NCBI RefSeq assembly: GCF_019740355.2
Contig: NZ_CP091819.1
Location: forward strand, 2,976,001 to 3,040,000
Source: Paracrocinitomix mangrovi
Lineage (GTDB): Bacteria > Bacteroidota > Bacteroidia > Flavobacteriales_D > Crocinitomicaceae
Reading direction: 5' to 3'
Length of the DNA stretch: 64,000 bases
Shown: positions 18,901 through 28,800 of the stretch, piece by piece
How the letters are laid out: every line of letters begins with the position of its first letter
How positions within the stretch are numbered: position 1 is the first letter of the stretch
Made by a program: the position numbers and the translations under genes
The notes under the pieces: generated by a model
Database searches by the model: none
The model's input: only the letters and a program-made list of their open reading frames with translations
Told to the model about the DNA's origin: nothing

Positions 18901-20818
18901 GGCGGTGGTGACAGATGAGGCGGACAATAATATAGGTGCACCAGTAGTGGCTTGGGTTTCGGATGTATCAGATGGAAATACATGCCCTGAAGTGATAACA
19001 AGGACCTATTCTGTTACAGATGTATGTGGTAACACAATAAATGTTGCTCAAACAATTACGGTAAATGATATCACACCTCCAACAGCATCAAACCCTGTAG
19101 CCGTTACCGTTCAATGTATTGGGGATGTACCTGCAGTAGACATCAATGTTGTAACAGATGAAGCAGATAACTGTACAGTGAATCCAACAGTTACTCACGT
19201 ATCAGATGTATCAGATGGAAACACATGTCCGGAGACAATTTCAAGAACTTATAGAATTACAGATGACTGTGGTAACACAACAGATGTAGTACAAACTATC
19301 ACAGTTGATGACACAACACCACCAACGGCATCTAACCCTACTTCGGTAGTAGTTGAATGTATAGGAGATGTGCCAGCAGTTGATATTGCAGTAGTAACAG
19401 ATGAGGCAGATAACTGTACAGCAGCTCCGGTTGTAGCACACGTATCAGATGTGTCAGATGGAAATACTTGTCCAGAGACAATTACAAGAACATATTCAGT
19501 AACGGATGATTGCGGAAACAGTATTGATGTAACACAAACGATAATTGTAAATGATATTACTGCACCAACAGCATCAAATCCTGCTCCTATTACAGTGAGT
19601 TGTGCATCTGATGTTCCATTGGCAGATATCACAGTAGTAACAGATGAAGCAGACAACTGTACAGCAGCACCTGTTGTAGCACACGTATCAGATGTTTCAA
19701 ATGGAAATGTTTGTAATGGAGAAATTATTACAAGAACATACTCAGTAACGGATGATTGTGGAAACACCATTAACGTAACACAAGAAATCCACATTGATGC
19801 GGCAACACCAAGTGTAGATGCAGGATTGAGTCAAGTGGTATGTGAAGGAGATGCAGTAACCTTAACAGCATCAAATCCGGATAATGCTCAAATATCTTGG
19901 GACAATGGAGTATTGGACGGAATTTCATTTATTCCACCTGTAGGAAACAATACTTACACTGTTGTAGCTTCAGTATGTAATGGAGAGTGTTTCAGTGATG
20001 ATCAAGTGAATGTGAATGTGAATCCTACACCAGTGATAGCATTTGAAGGAGATGTATTATTGGGCTGTGCTGATCATACGGTGACTTTCACAAATAATTC
20101 TACTGAACAATTTGATTGTAACTGGAGTTTTGGTGACGGAGGAGCATCTAATACATGTGGACCAGTATCTTACACATACAATAATTCAGGAATGTTTGAT
20201 GTAACATTGACAGTAACTTCACAGGCGGGATGTACTGCATCAGACACATATAATGATTATGTTGAGGTAGTGGCTTATCCGGATGCAATTTTTTCTTACA
20301 GTCCAACTGAATTGGATATAATGGACACTGAAGTTGAGTTTACAAATGCTTCAACGAATGCATTGTATTATGAATGGAATTTTGGTGATTTGACACAGAA
20401 TTCTACTGAAGAAAATCCAACACACGAGTATCCTAGTCAACAAGGTGGAGATTACATGGTAACATTATTAGCTTACAATGATTTAGGTTGTTATGATACC
20501 ACAAATGCTTTGATCTCAATCAAAGACATTTTGATTTTCTATGTACCAAATGTGTTTACGCCAGACGGAAATTCAATAAACAATGATTTTAAACCAATCT
20601 TCTATTCGGGACTAGATATTTATGATTATCACCTGACGATTTTTGACAGATGGGGCGAAATAGTTTTTGAATCGTACAATGCTTCTGTTGGATGGAACGG
20701 ACATTTTGGAGATGGTGGATTGGTACAGGATGGATCGTACGTATGGCAACTTGAATTTGGCGTAACAATGTCAGATGAGAAAAAGAAGCACCGAGGCCAT
20801 GTTACAGTATTGAAATAA
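12947..20818 (+). CDS. Giant T9SS surface protein with Cys-rich, Gly-rich and 23 HYR-like modules
   Basis: A 2623-residue protein with, in order: signal peptide (1-24); four Cys-rich repeats of about 43-48 residues with DPFCCNTSWDALCQ-type cores (25-200); a domain starting FNCGSVQNFVVPPC and running into long Gly tracts (about 202-440), similar to the glycine-rich domain of ALK-type receptors; 23 HYR/Ig-like modules of about 70-80 residues with VQC, DNC, TCPE and TRTYSVTDDCGN signatures (about 447-2285); an Ig-like and two PKD domains (CNWSFGDG, YYEWNFGD); and a type B sorting domain (VPNVFTPDGNSINNDFKP, FDRWGEIVFES, VGWNGHF). It is probably a very long surface filament or adhesin. Paired Cys in each module suggest disulphide stabilisation. 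A terminator follows directly. Confidence 0.92.
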   Translation: MKNFFKSLLVGFILMISTFNSNAQCTVIAPVPNDACYQQVIANDPFCCNTAWDGICQNAYDNCNPGSGCTVVAPVPQDACYDQVILNDPFCCNTSWDALCQQAYDDCSGTGPCTVIAPVPQDNCWNAVVVMDPFCCNTSWDALCQQEYDDCMGVGGGNTPCTVNAPVPNDGCYQVVIAQDPDCCNLAWDVDCQNAYDNCSSQTFNCGSVQNFVVPPCITEVTIVAAGGQGGGTLGGQGAEVVGTIAVTPGQVLQVSAGCQGAAGSAGGGFGGGGNGQNSGSGWPSFGGGGASYVSTAPYGMNNAVIVAGGGGGAGGGDTPGEGGDGGCPTATAGITTYGYGGQGGTSISGGAGGGPWTAGGGAGGNGSFGQGGAGGVDLAYGNNPGGGGGGGYYGGGGGGSDNISGTSFVGGGGGGGGSSLIPAGGGCTQDANNGNGFVVIAWGCETTPPTASNPAPITVQCAANVPAPNPAVVTDEADNCGTPPTVAWVSDVSNGQTCPEIITRTYSVTDACLNQITVTQTITIDDTQAPVFAGAPANITVQCGSVPAMTNLNWTDNCDGAGSVPGVDGPLTGGTCGGTITRTWTYTDNCGNIATAQQIITVNDTQAPVFAAAPANTTVQCSANVPAMTNLNWTDNCDGAGSVAGVDVSNGQTCPEVIIRTWTYTDNCGNTATAQQIITVDDTQAPVFAAAPANTTVQCSANVPAMTNLNWTDNCDGAGSVVGTDVSNGQTCPEVITRTWTYTDNCGNTATAQQIITVDDTQAPVFAAPPANTTVQCSANVPAMTNLGWTDNCDGAGSVVGTDVSNGQTCPEVITRTWTYTDNCGNTAAVSQTITVDDTQAPVFAAPPANITVECAGNVPAMTNLGWTDNCDGAGSVVGTDVSNGQTCPEIITRTWTYTDNCGNVASVSQTITVDDTTPPTASNPPNINLVGLPIPAADPNVVTDESDNCDPNPTVTFISDVSDGNSCPETITRTYEIEDDCGNTSQVTQLIIIGDANPPTASNPLPLGVECIADIPLPDPNVVTDEADDAGIPVVAWDNDASNGQTCPEIITRTYSVTDNCGNVIYVTQTITVNDITPPFFAAPPANTSVQCSADVPAMTNLNWTDNCDGAGSVVGSDASDGNTCPETITRTWTYTDNCGNTATVQQTIVVDDTTPPLGTAPAAITVQCAADVPAADPALVTGVSDNCTVNPTVNFVGDASDGQLCPETITRTYEIIDNCGNTTTVTQTITVDDTTNPTASNPAQIIVPGGPAPTPDPNVVIDEADNCTANPVVAFVSQVSDNNPCPETITYTYSVTDDCGNQIFVTHEVLITDPIAPTGTAPADITVECIGDVPAADPALITDEADNNGTPTVTHLSDVSNGQTCPEVITRTYRITDPCGNFIDVIQLITVDDITAPTASNPAAVIVECIADVPAVDVAVVTDEVDNCTVNPTVTHVGDASDGNTCPEVITRTYRITDDCGNFVDVFQTITVDDITPPLGTAPAAVTVQCAADVPAADPALVTGVSDNCTANPTVNFVSDASDGQLCPETITRTYEIIDNCGNTTTVTQTITVDDTTNPTASNPAQIIVPGGPAPAPDPNVVIDEADNCTANPVVAFVSQVSDNNPCPETITYTYSVTDDCGNQIFVTHEVLITDPIAPTGTAPADITVECIGDVPAADPALITDEADNNGVPTVAHVGDVSDGQSCPETITRTYSITDQCGNVITVDQIITVNDITAPTASNPAAVVVECIADVPAVDVAVVTDEADNCTVNPTVTHVGDASDGNTCPEVITRTYRITDDCGNFVDVFQTITVDDITPPLGTAPAAVTVQCSADVPAADPALVTGVLDNCTANPTVNFVGDASDGNTCPEVITRTYEIVDDCGNTTTVTQTITVDDTTPPTASNPASTTIPGGPAPAPDPNVVIDEADNCTANPVVAFVSQVSDNNPCPETITYTYSVTDDCGNTINVTHDVIITDPILPTASNPLPVTVECIGDVPAPDPAVVTDEADNNIGAPVVAWVSDVSDGNTCPEVITRTYSVTDVCGNTINVAQTITVNDITPPTASNPVAVTVQCIGDVPAVDINVVTDEADNCTVNPTVTHVSDVSDGNTCPETISRTYRITDDCGNTTDVVQTITVDDTTPPTASNPTSVVVECIGDVPAVDIAVVTDEADNCTAAPVVAHVSDVSDGNTCPETITRTYSVTDDCGNSIDVTQTIIVNDITAPTASNPAPITVSCASDVPLADITVVTDEADNCTAAPVVAHVSDVSNGNVCNGEIITRTYSVTDDCGNTINVTQEIHIDAATPSVDAGLSQVVCEGDAVTLTASNPDNAQISWDNGVLDGISFIPPVGNNTYTVVASVCNGECFSDDQVNVNVNPTPVIAFEGDVLLGCADHTVTFTNNSTEQFDCNWSFGDGGASNTCGPVSYTYNNSGMFDVTLTVTSQAGCTASDTYNDYVEVVAYPDAIFSYSPTELDIMDTEVEFTNASTNALYYEWNFGDLTQNSTEENPTHEYPSQQGGDYMVTLLAYNDLGCYDTTNALISIKDILIFYVPNVFTPDGNSINNDFKPIFYSGLDIYDYHLTIFDRWGEIVFESYNASVGWNGHFGDGGLVQDGSYVWQLEFGVTMSDEKKKHRGHVTVLK
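13019..13548 (+). repeat. Four Cys-rich coding repeats
   Basis: Four units with the pattern C-T-V-x-APVP-x-D-x-CY/W-x(6)-DP-x-CCN-x-x-WD-x-x-CQ-x-x-YD-x-C. Each has six Cys with conserved spacing, so each is likely a small disulphide-bonded unit at the exposed N terminus. Confidence 0.85.
14288..19800 (+). repeat. Array of 23 HYR-like modules
   Basis: Each module of about 210-245 bp starts with a PTASNP, PVFAAP or PTGTAP variant and ends in TQTITVDD or a close form. Most keep a VQC/VEC Cys, a DNC Cys, a TCPE Cys and a DDCGN Cys. Three modules (the NPTASNPAQIIVPGG type) replace the first Cys with PGG. Confidence 0.88.
16414..18830 (+). repeat. 966-bp higher-order repeat of four HYR-like modules
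   Basis: The string GTTCAGTGT occurs at 16451, 17417 and 18383, exactly 966 bp apart. Units 10-13 of the array are repeated as 14-17, and 18-19 begin a third copy that then diverges. Long stretches are identical at the DNA level, indicating recent segmental duplication within the gene. Confidence 0.88.
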
Positions 20819-20822
20819 TTTA

Positions 20823-20858
20823 AAAAGGGAAGTTTTTACTTCCCTTTTCTTTTTTTCT
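20823..20858. terminator. Bidirectional terminator between adhesin and helicase
   Basis: An 11-bp perfect stem, AAAAGGGAAGT (20823-20833) with ACTTCCCTTTT (20838-20848), has a 4-base loop and is followed by a T-rich tract. The downstream arm and T tract also encode the Lys-rich C terminus of the helicase on the opposite strand. Confidence 0.9.
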
Positions 20859-22065
20859 TTTTATCTAATTCTTCTTGTTCCAATAACTTTTTCCAGTTAT
20901 TTGATCCATCATCCGAAAACAAAATAGTTTCCTGATATTCACTTGAATCTATTTCAGCCCTTTTAATAGGAACAGTAATATAAGATTCAATTTGTTTTAA
21001 TATTTCTATTTCGTTTTTCGCACAAAATGCAAGTGCTAACCCTCTTTTTTTACCTCTTCCTGTACGTCCAACCCTGTGCACATAGTTTTCTGCTTGCTCA
21101 GGTAAATCGTAATTAATTACATAATCTACGTCTGGGATGTCTATTCCTCTTGCGGAAACATCTGTTGCGATTAAAATCTTGTTTTTACCGGTTTTAAAAC
21201 GACTTAAAACTTCTTCTCTATCTCTTTGTTCCTTATCCCCATGAATAGTTTCAGATTTTATTTGAACTCTTTCCATAGCAGCCGTAACCCTTTCGGCTCT
21301 GACTTTGGTACGCACAAAAACCAAGAATTTTAAATCTTCATTCTCCTTAATCAATCTCTCTAAAAAGAATCTCTTATCATCCATTTCAATAAAGGCGACA
21401 GAATGGTCAACGTTTTTAGATACCGGATCTTTAGGACTAATTTGAATTCGGATTGGATTTTTTACCAGCGAATAAGCTAGTTTTTTAATCTTCTCATCTA
21501 TTGTAGCTGAAAAGAAAAGCGTTTGTCTGCTATTTGGCAGATATCTTACCAAATCTTTGATGTCTTTATAGAATCCAAGATCTAACATGTGATCCGCTTC
21601 ATCTAAAATAACAACCTCTACTTTGTCCATTTGAATATAACCTTGACTTGCCAAATCAAACATTCTACCAGGTGTGGTTACCATGATGTCAACTCCTTTT
21701 AACAAAGCATCAATTTGAGGATCTTGTTCAACTCCACCATAAATACACTGAGTTCTTACCTTTGTATTTCTTCCTAATTCATGAAAAACATTGGTTATTT
21801 GAATAGCCAATTCTCTAGTAGGTACCATAACTATTGCTCTAATAGCATGAGTTTTGGTTTTCTTCTTTATGAATTGAATTTTATCTAAAATAGGAATAGC
21901 AAAAGCAGCAGTTTTACCGGTACCTGTTTGGGCAATGGCTAATAAATCTTCTCCTTTTTGAATGTGTGGAATGCATTTAAACTGAATATCGGTGGGTCTT
22001 TTAAAGCCCATCTTTTTCAAATTGGTTTTTAATTCAATAGAAATGCGGTAATCTTCAAATTTCAT
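20836..22065 (-). CDS. DEAD-box ATP-dependent RNA helicase
   Basis: A 409-residue RhlE-like helicase with all core motifs: Q motif (GFKRPTDIQ), Walker A AQTGTGKT, PTRELA, TPGR, LDEADHML, FFSATI, ARGIDIPDVDYVINYDLP and HRVGRTGRG. The tail is short and ends in a basic cluster (DKKKKRKGK). It unwinds structured RNA, typically in ribosome assembly, mRNA decay or cold adaptation. It is a single-gene transcript whose last codons overlap the terminator shared with the adhesin. Confidence 0.95.
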   Translation of the reverse strand: MKFEDYRISIELKTNLKKMGFKRPTDIQFKCIPHIQKGEDLLAIAQTGTGKTAAFAIPILDKIQFIKKKTKTHAIRAIVMVPTRELAIQITNVFHELGRNTKVRTQCIYGGVEQDPQIDALLKGVDIMVTTPGRMFDLASQGYIQMDKVEVVILDEADHMLDLGFYKDIKDLVRYLPNSRQTLFFSATIDEKIKKLAYSLVKNPIRIQISPKDPVSKNVDHSVAFIEMDDKRFFLERLIKENEDLKFLVFVRTKVRAERVTAAMERVQIKSETIHGDKEQRDREEVLSRFKTGKNKILIATDVSARGIDIPDVDYVINYDLPEQAENYVHRVGRTGRGKKRGLALAFCAKNEIEILKQIESYITVPIKRAEIDSSEYQETILFSDDGSNNWKKLLEQEELDKKKKRKGK

Positions 22066-22163
22066 AATCGTTTGTAAAGTTATGATTTAATAATCACATA
22101 ATTTCAAGAGATTTCTTCATCATAAGACAACTTTAATTTAATCTATTCCTTTTTTATCTACCC

Positions 22164-22300
22164 TAAATTTGACATGTCTTTTCTAAGCCAGCGGGCTAAT
22201 ATTTCTGACGTTCTGATTGATCTTATAAACAACAATCAGAGGTAGATTTTTTCATGGTACGGAACCTTGAGTCATTCTGATTCAAGGTTTTCTTTTTTCT
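22164..22300 (+). ncRNA. Candidate small RNA (or tiny 23-codon gene) with own promoter and terminator
   Basis: TAAATTTG (22164-22171) matches TAnnTTTG. Downstream are hairpins AGCC/GGCT (22186-22197) and TCTGATTG/CAATCAGA (22212-22219 with 22233-22240), then a terminator-like 12-bp stem (22263-22274 with 22278-22289, one wobble) and a T-rich tract. An ATG at 22174 opens a 23-codon frame closing at 22245. No coding gene upstream on this strand explains the terminator. The family is not recognised. Confidence 0.35.
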
Positions 22301-22306
22301 TATTCG

Positions 22307-22314
22307 TAATTTTG
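22307..22314 (+). promoter_or_regulatory. Candidate -7 promoter element of DUF2480 gene
   Basis: TAATTTTG matches TAnnTTTG and ends 4 bp before the ATG at 22319, which would give a leaderless or nearly leaderless mRNA. No clear -33 TTG is seen at the usual spacing. Confidence 0.45.
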
Positions 22315-22318
22315 TAGC

Positions 22319-22819
22319 ATGGCAGAGGAAATAGTGAATAAAGTAGCCCAAGCTCAAATTGAGCAGATTGATTTGTCTTCATTTAAATCGAACGACTTAT
22401 TGATGGAGATTGATTTAAAGAATCAACTTTGGAATGATTTGGTTCTAAAGGAAAAGGATTTTAGAGATTGGGTAAAGGAGCATGATTGGAGTCAGTATGC
22501 TGGAAATTCAGTTAGTGTTTTTTGTTCTTCTGATGCAATAATTCCTGCATGGGCCTTTATGCTAGTAACGGCTCAATTAAAAGATGCTAATGTTTATTGT
22601 GCAAATGTTAAACAAACAAGGGAAGAACAGTTTTTCCAAAATTTAAATAATTGGAATATTGACCATTTACAAGATAAAAGGGTGATGGTTAAAGGATGTT
22701 CTGATATTCCAAATCCAAATAAGGCATATGTAGTCCTTACTAAAAAGTTGATTCCAATTGTAAAAAGCTTGATGTTTGGTGAACCTTGTTCTGCGGTTCC
22801 GGTTTATAAGAAAAAGTAG
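22319..22819 (+). CDS. DUF2480 family protein
   Basis: A 166-residue cytoplasmic protein of the Bacteroidota-specific DUF2480 family, recognised from IDLSSFKSNDLLMEIDLKNQLW, the IIPAWAFMLV segment and the conserved C-terminal region with VMVKGCSD and LMFGEPCSAVPVYKK. The two Cys near the end (KGCSD and GEPCS) are a family feature and may bind metal. Function is unknown; the family is widespread and usually near housekeeping genes. Its stop is one base from the stop of the convergent giant adhesin gene. Confidence 0.82.
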   Translation: MAEEIVNKVAQAQIEQIDLSSFKSNDLLMEIDLKNQLWNDLVLKEKDFRDWVKEHDWSQYAGNSVSVFCSSDAIIPAWAFMLVTAQLKDANVYCANVKQTREEQFFQNLNNWNIDHLQDKRVMVKGCSDIPNPNKAYVVLTKKLIPIVKSLMFGEPCSAVPVYKKK

Positions 22820-22820
22820 C

Positions 22821-25800
22821 TTAACGTAATACCGTTACATGACCATAAAACTCCTTCATGTCTGAGTCGTTATCTAAAGGAGTTCCTGTAATTCTCCAGA
22901 TATATACTCCGTCCTGAACAATCACGCCATTATAAGTTCCATCCCATCCTTGATTTAGATCTTCAGTTTCAAAGATTAGTTCTCCCCATCTATTAAAGAT
23001 GTATAAATGGTAGAAGTCTGGATGGAAGAAATTAGTGACAGGTTTAAACACGCTATTATCTGAATAACCATCTAAAATGATGGCATTTGGAACATACAAC
23101 AATTGTTCGTTATCAATTATTATATCCTGACAACTTGTATCCTTACAACCAAAATTATTTTCCACGATTAAACAAACTTGCAGAGGATCAATATCCGGAA
23201 GTAGTTCAATTGGAATACTAGTATGCTCTGTATAAACAGTATCAGTTAAATAGTACCACGTATTATTTACGTTATCTGTAGAAAGATTTATTAAATCCAC
23301 TTCTTGATCAAAAATTGATGGAGGATTAGGAACAAATTCAAAATCTGAAACCGGAACACCATAGAATGACACAAGATTAACAAAAGAAGTATCAATAGGA
23401 CATCCGTACTGAGAATTGAAGTTTAATATTAAATCCCCACTTCCCGGTTCTGTGTATGTCACATATAAATTATTCAAAGTAGCCGAATCAATATCGCCAT
23501 ATGTTGATGTCCATATTAAATCAGAACCTAGTTCAATTGGATCAACACCAATTGTATAATTAATTTGGAAAGGTGGACAACCTGAAGTCGTATCAGGAGT
23601 AAGTGAAACAATTGGATCAATGTGCAATAATACCGTAATTGAATCTTCAGTAGATAAACCACATTCATCTGTAACTGTCACATAAAAGGTGGTATCAGAA
23701 TTAATTGTTGGATAGATATATGGTATTGTATCTCCATTGCTCCAATCATAAAGATAGGTTTCTATTAAATCATCCGCTTCAGAGAATAAAGTGATTTCTG
23801 CACCTAAACATACCATTGTATCATTTGCAGTGTTCAATACCGGAGGAGGAGCAACATAAATGTACATTGTGTCTGTATCAAAGGTACAACCATGGTCATC
23901 TGTAATGGTAACATAAAATGCTGAGTCGGTAAAGAAAGGTTCAAAGATCGTTTCACTTGAAGAAGCCCCGTTATTTACTGAGAAAGTATAAGGAATAGTT
24001 CCTCCAGTTCCAACAACAGAAAAGAAAACACTATCTCCATAACAAATGTACTGGTCAGGAGTAACAAATCCTTCAAGAGGTTGAGGAGTTGGCACGAATA
24101 CAAATGCGCTATCACCAGGACATCCATTTGCATCCTGAACATATGCCATGTAAGAATTGGTAGGTAATGAATTAAATTGATTATTAGCTGTAAATCCAGC
24201 TCCTAAACTATAAAAACCTGCTGTAGCTGAATAAACTGTTACTTGTCCGTCTATATCCCCAAAACAGGTTACTCCAGTAATTTGCACACTGTCAATTACG
24301 GCTTGAATAGGTTCAGTTAAAACAAAGTTTAAAGTATCAACAGAACAACCATTGTCATCTGTAATATCCAATGAATATGTTCCATCACAAACGTTGCTAG
24401 CTGAATTTCCAACCGTTCCTAATAGTGAATTATTCCAAGTGAAAGTATAATCAGTAGCAATAGTACCTCCAGAAACTGTAGCTGTCACACTACCATCACA
24501 ATATCCGTAGCAAGAAGGATCAATAATATCTAATTGATCAATCACCAATGGATTTGGTTCTGTAATATTTACTTGAGTTATTGCTTGGCATCCATTTCCA
24601 TCTTCTACCATTAGGTCATATGTAGCAGCTGACAAGGCAGGGAATTGACTAACACTTTGCCAATTTGTTCCATTATCAATGCTATAATCATAAGGCAAAG
24701 TTCCGCCTGAGACATTAAAAGTAATTTGCCCAGTGTTGTTTTGATAGCAACTTAAGTTTGTTTGTGCATAATTTAAAACCAGTGCAGATGGTTGGGTTAA
24801 AATTGCAATTGTTGTGGCAACACATCCATTATCATCTGTAACAAAAACGTTGTAAATTCCATCCGTTAGACCATTAAACACATTTGAAAGCTGATAAGGC
24901 CCTGCTGCACTTGTAATACTATACTGATGTGTTCCAACTCCGCTTGATGAAGTAACGGTTAATGATCCTGTTGCATTTCCAAAGCAGTCAGGGTCTATAG
25001 CCGAAACATTGTCAATTTGAGGTTCAGGATCGGCAACAATCGTAATAATAGTATCTAACTGACAACCATGATCATCTTCTAACACAACATTGTAGTCACC
25101 TTCATCTAAATTGTCAAAATTGTTAGCAGCTTGGAAAGAAGTACCGTTATTATTTGAGTACACATAATTAGGTGTACCGTTTGAAGCGGTAATAATAAAT
25201 TCTCCGTTGTCACTGCTGCAAGTTTCAGGGCTGGTTGTATAAGTAAGTGATAATTGGGTAGGTTGAGTCAAGCACGTATTCAAAGTAATATTACAACCAT
25301 TTGCATCTTGCACATAAACATCATAACATCCATCAGCAAGGTTACCTAATTGATTTGAAGTTGATACTGAATTACCATTGTCAGGACTATAAATGTATCC
25401 AGGTGTTCCACCGCCGGCAACGGCAATTATCGACCCATCAGCAGATCCATAACAAAGTGGGTCAATCCATGAAGTGGCCAATGTTAATGCAGGTGGTTCT
25501 GTTAAAGTTTGTGTAGTATCAAATGTACAACCATTGTCATCTGTTATTGTAATTGGATATACTCCTGCAGGAAGTAAGGTAAATACCCCTGTTGTATTGT
25601 TTCCGGCAACAGTAAATGTATAAGGAGGCGTTGCTCCGTCTGCTACAACTTGTATAAATCCGGTATTATCATTATTACAAACCAGGTTAGTTGAGTTAAT
25701 ATTAATTTCAAATGTGTCTGGCTCAGTAATTTCAATTTGACCTCCACCTAAACAACCCATGGCATCTTGTACCATAAGATCATAAACACCTGAACTTAAA

Positions 25801-28800
25801 TTGGTGAATTGTGATGCCGGGAAATAGTTTGCCCCATTGTCAATTGAATAGTTGTAAGGACCATTGTCACCACCTGTAACATTTGAGATTTCAATTGTTC
25901 CGTCTGTACCTTCTGGACATGTAATCATTGTGGCAGTTTCATCAAATAAAATTGTATCCGGTTCAGTTATAATAACTTCTTGAATACCGATACACAATCC
26001 ATTGTCTTCAATTGTTACAAAGTATTGTCCTGCTCCTAGTCCTGCAAAAACTCCAAACGGTTGAGTTTGTCCAGTAGTGTTTAAAGTATAAGAGAATGGA
26101 AACTGTCCAAATTGCTGATTTACAATAAACCCTCCATCTGTACTTCCATTACAAGTTGCATTCATCACAAAATCAATTTGAGTTGTCATGACATTGTCTG
26201 ATAAAGCAGAGAAAACAGAGTCAACGCAACCTAATGCATCTTCTACTTGTAAAGTGTATAATCCTGAGTAAAGATTTTGGAAGTATCCATTTAGGAATTG
26301 CGTGGTATTTCCACCATCAATTGAGTACCAAAAAGGTGGGGTTCCTGAGTTAGGATCAACAACAATTTCAAAACTTCCATCATTTGCTCCACAGTTTGAA
26401 GGATTATTGGCAACAAATGAGAAACTAAATGGTGGTGGATCTGTCAAGGTAATTTGATCAGGGAATTCGCAACCATTCGCATCTTTAACAATTACATCAT
26501 AAACACCCGCCATTAAAGTTGTTACAGGGTTTGCAGAAACATAAGTAGCTCCGCCATCTACACTGTATTCATAAGCACCTGTACCACCTGTTGCAGTGAA
26601 TGAAATTTCACCTGTAGGAGTTTGATGACAAATTGGATCAATGAATGACTGAGTAGATGTTAAAGCCGGAGGTTCGTTAATTACAATTAATCCATTAGAC
26701 AAACATCCCAATGTGTCTTTCACCACAACATTGTATAAACCTGCACACAAGTTGTCTAAAACATTACTTGATTGAAAAGTTAATCCTCCGTCATCTGAAT
26801 ACATATAACCAGGGGTTCCGCCTGATGCACTTACTTCAATTTCACCATCACAAACTCCATTACATAAAGCATCACTTGCTATATGAGTCCATGAAATTAT
26901 TGGTGGTTCTGTAATTGTGAAAGCAACTGTGTCTGTACAACCATTTAAATCTGAAACAACAATTTCATGTGGACCAGCCAAAATTGAGTTAAACATATTG
27001 CTACTTTGACTTGCTCCTCCGTCCATAGCATAAGTTATTGGAGATGTTCCGCCACTAATACCAACTATTGCTAAACCAGTAAATCCACCAAAACAGGTTA
27101 CGTGTTTTAATGAATCTAAAGTGGCATTTGGTGAAGCGTAATTAACAATATTAATCACAACATCATCTGTACAACCATTAGCATCTGTAACGGCAATAGT
27201 ATATGCTCCTGCCGCTAAATTTGAAAAGACTGGGCTACTTTGTGATGGCCCTGCATTTAATGTGTAAGTATAAGGTGCAGTTCCTCCCGCAGTAGAAACG
27301 GTGATTTCACCGTTTACTAATGAACAAGTTTCATCAGTATGCGAAGCCTCTGAAACCACCAATACATTAGGTTGAAAAACGGTGGTAGGAATAATAGCTT
27401 CACAGTTATTAGAATCAGTTAAAGTTATTGTGGCCGGACCTGCACATAATGATCCAAACATATTTGAAGATTGATCTGCACCTGCTCCTAATGCATATAA
27501 GTAAGGAGTAGTTCCTCCAGTAGCATTTGCAGTAATCATCCCATCACATAATCCATTACAACTAACAGAATCTACAAGTAGATTAGCTGAAAGTACTGCC
27601 GGTTGGTTAATTACAATTACAGTATCGTAAACGCAATCAGGACCAAAAGTAAGGTTGACATTGTAATTGCTGGATCCAATACTTCCAAAATTCCCACCTG
27701 CTTGAGAAGTGGTTCCTCCATCTATACTATAGGCAGTTGCCCAAATATCACTTATAACTATTGACCCATCAGTGTAACCATTACAAGTAGGTTCTTCCAA
27801 AATAAAATCTGGTGCAATAGAACAACATGTAGATGAATTCATTGGTAATACATTAACTGTAACCACGGTTGAATCATAACATATACTACCGCCATCTACA
27901 TAATAAGTGAAATGATAATTTCCGGGTCCAACAGCACCCACATTAAACTGGTTACCAAACAAAGCTCCTGAATTGTCATTGTCAACCCAATAACCTCCCG
28001 GATCATAAGTTCCAAGCAATAAATTCTCAAGAGTAATATCAGCTGTGTCGGCGCAAGCTACAATTGAATCACCCAAACCTGTATTGATATCCGCATAATT
28101 TGTAAAAACTAAAGTAGAAGTTTCACAAATTGTATCCGGAATGGCACCACAACAGTTTAGCATTTTACAAACCGTCAAATCCAATGTATCAGTTCCTATC
28201 GTATTTGGATCACCTATATAAGTAAAAAACAAGGTGTCTTGATTGAAACCATCAATGATAACTTGCCCATTTAATGCCGGATCATGGAAATTTGCTGAAA
28301 CATTGATATAAGGCCCTTCAATTGAATACGTAACATAACTTGAAGCACTGTCAGCACAAACAATAAATGAACTTGTATCTCCTTGATCTATCTGTGTAAA
28401 TTGAGTAAATCCAGTAAAATATCCGGCACTTCCTCTTGGGCCTTGTAGTGTAAGCAGTGCAACATTGATGATACTATCCGATTCAACTACAAAGTCACCT
28501 GTACCACCAGGAATTTTATAAGTAACCCAACACGAATTTCCGGTAACAGCCAAACCACCTGTTAAAGGGGTTGCCGATCCGTTAACAAAGACATCAGCAT
28601 TGGCTCTTGCCGTGATACTTACAGTAGGTTCTCCAACCAGGTTTACAGAAGGAATTACTACCTTTTTAAAACCATTACAACGAAGAGGCGGAATAAAATT
28701 CAAACTTGTAGCAGCCGTACTTGAACCAGATAGAGACTGATACATAAATGCAGGCTGTGAAGTTGTAATATAAATGTTGTCATTTGCAGAGTAAGCTGTT

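Noticed and set aside
14288-19800. Regularly spaced repeats considered as a CRISPR array
   Set aside because: Units are 210-245 bp, in frame, and encode HYR-like domains; there are no short identical repeats with unique spacers.
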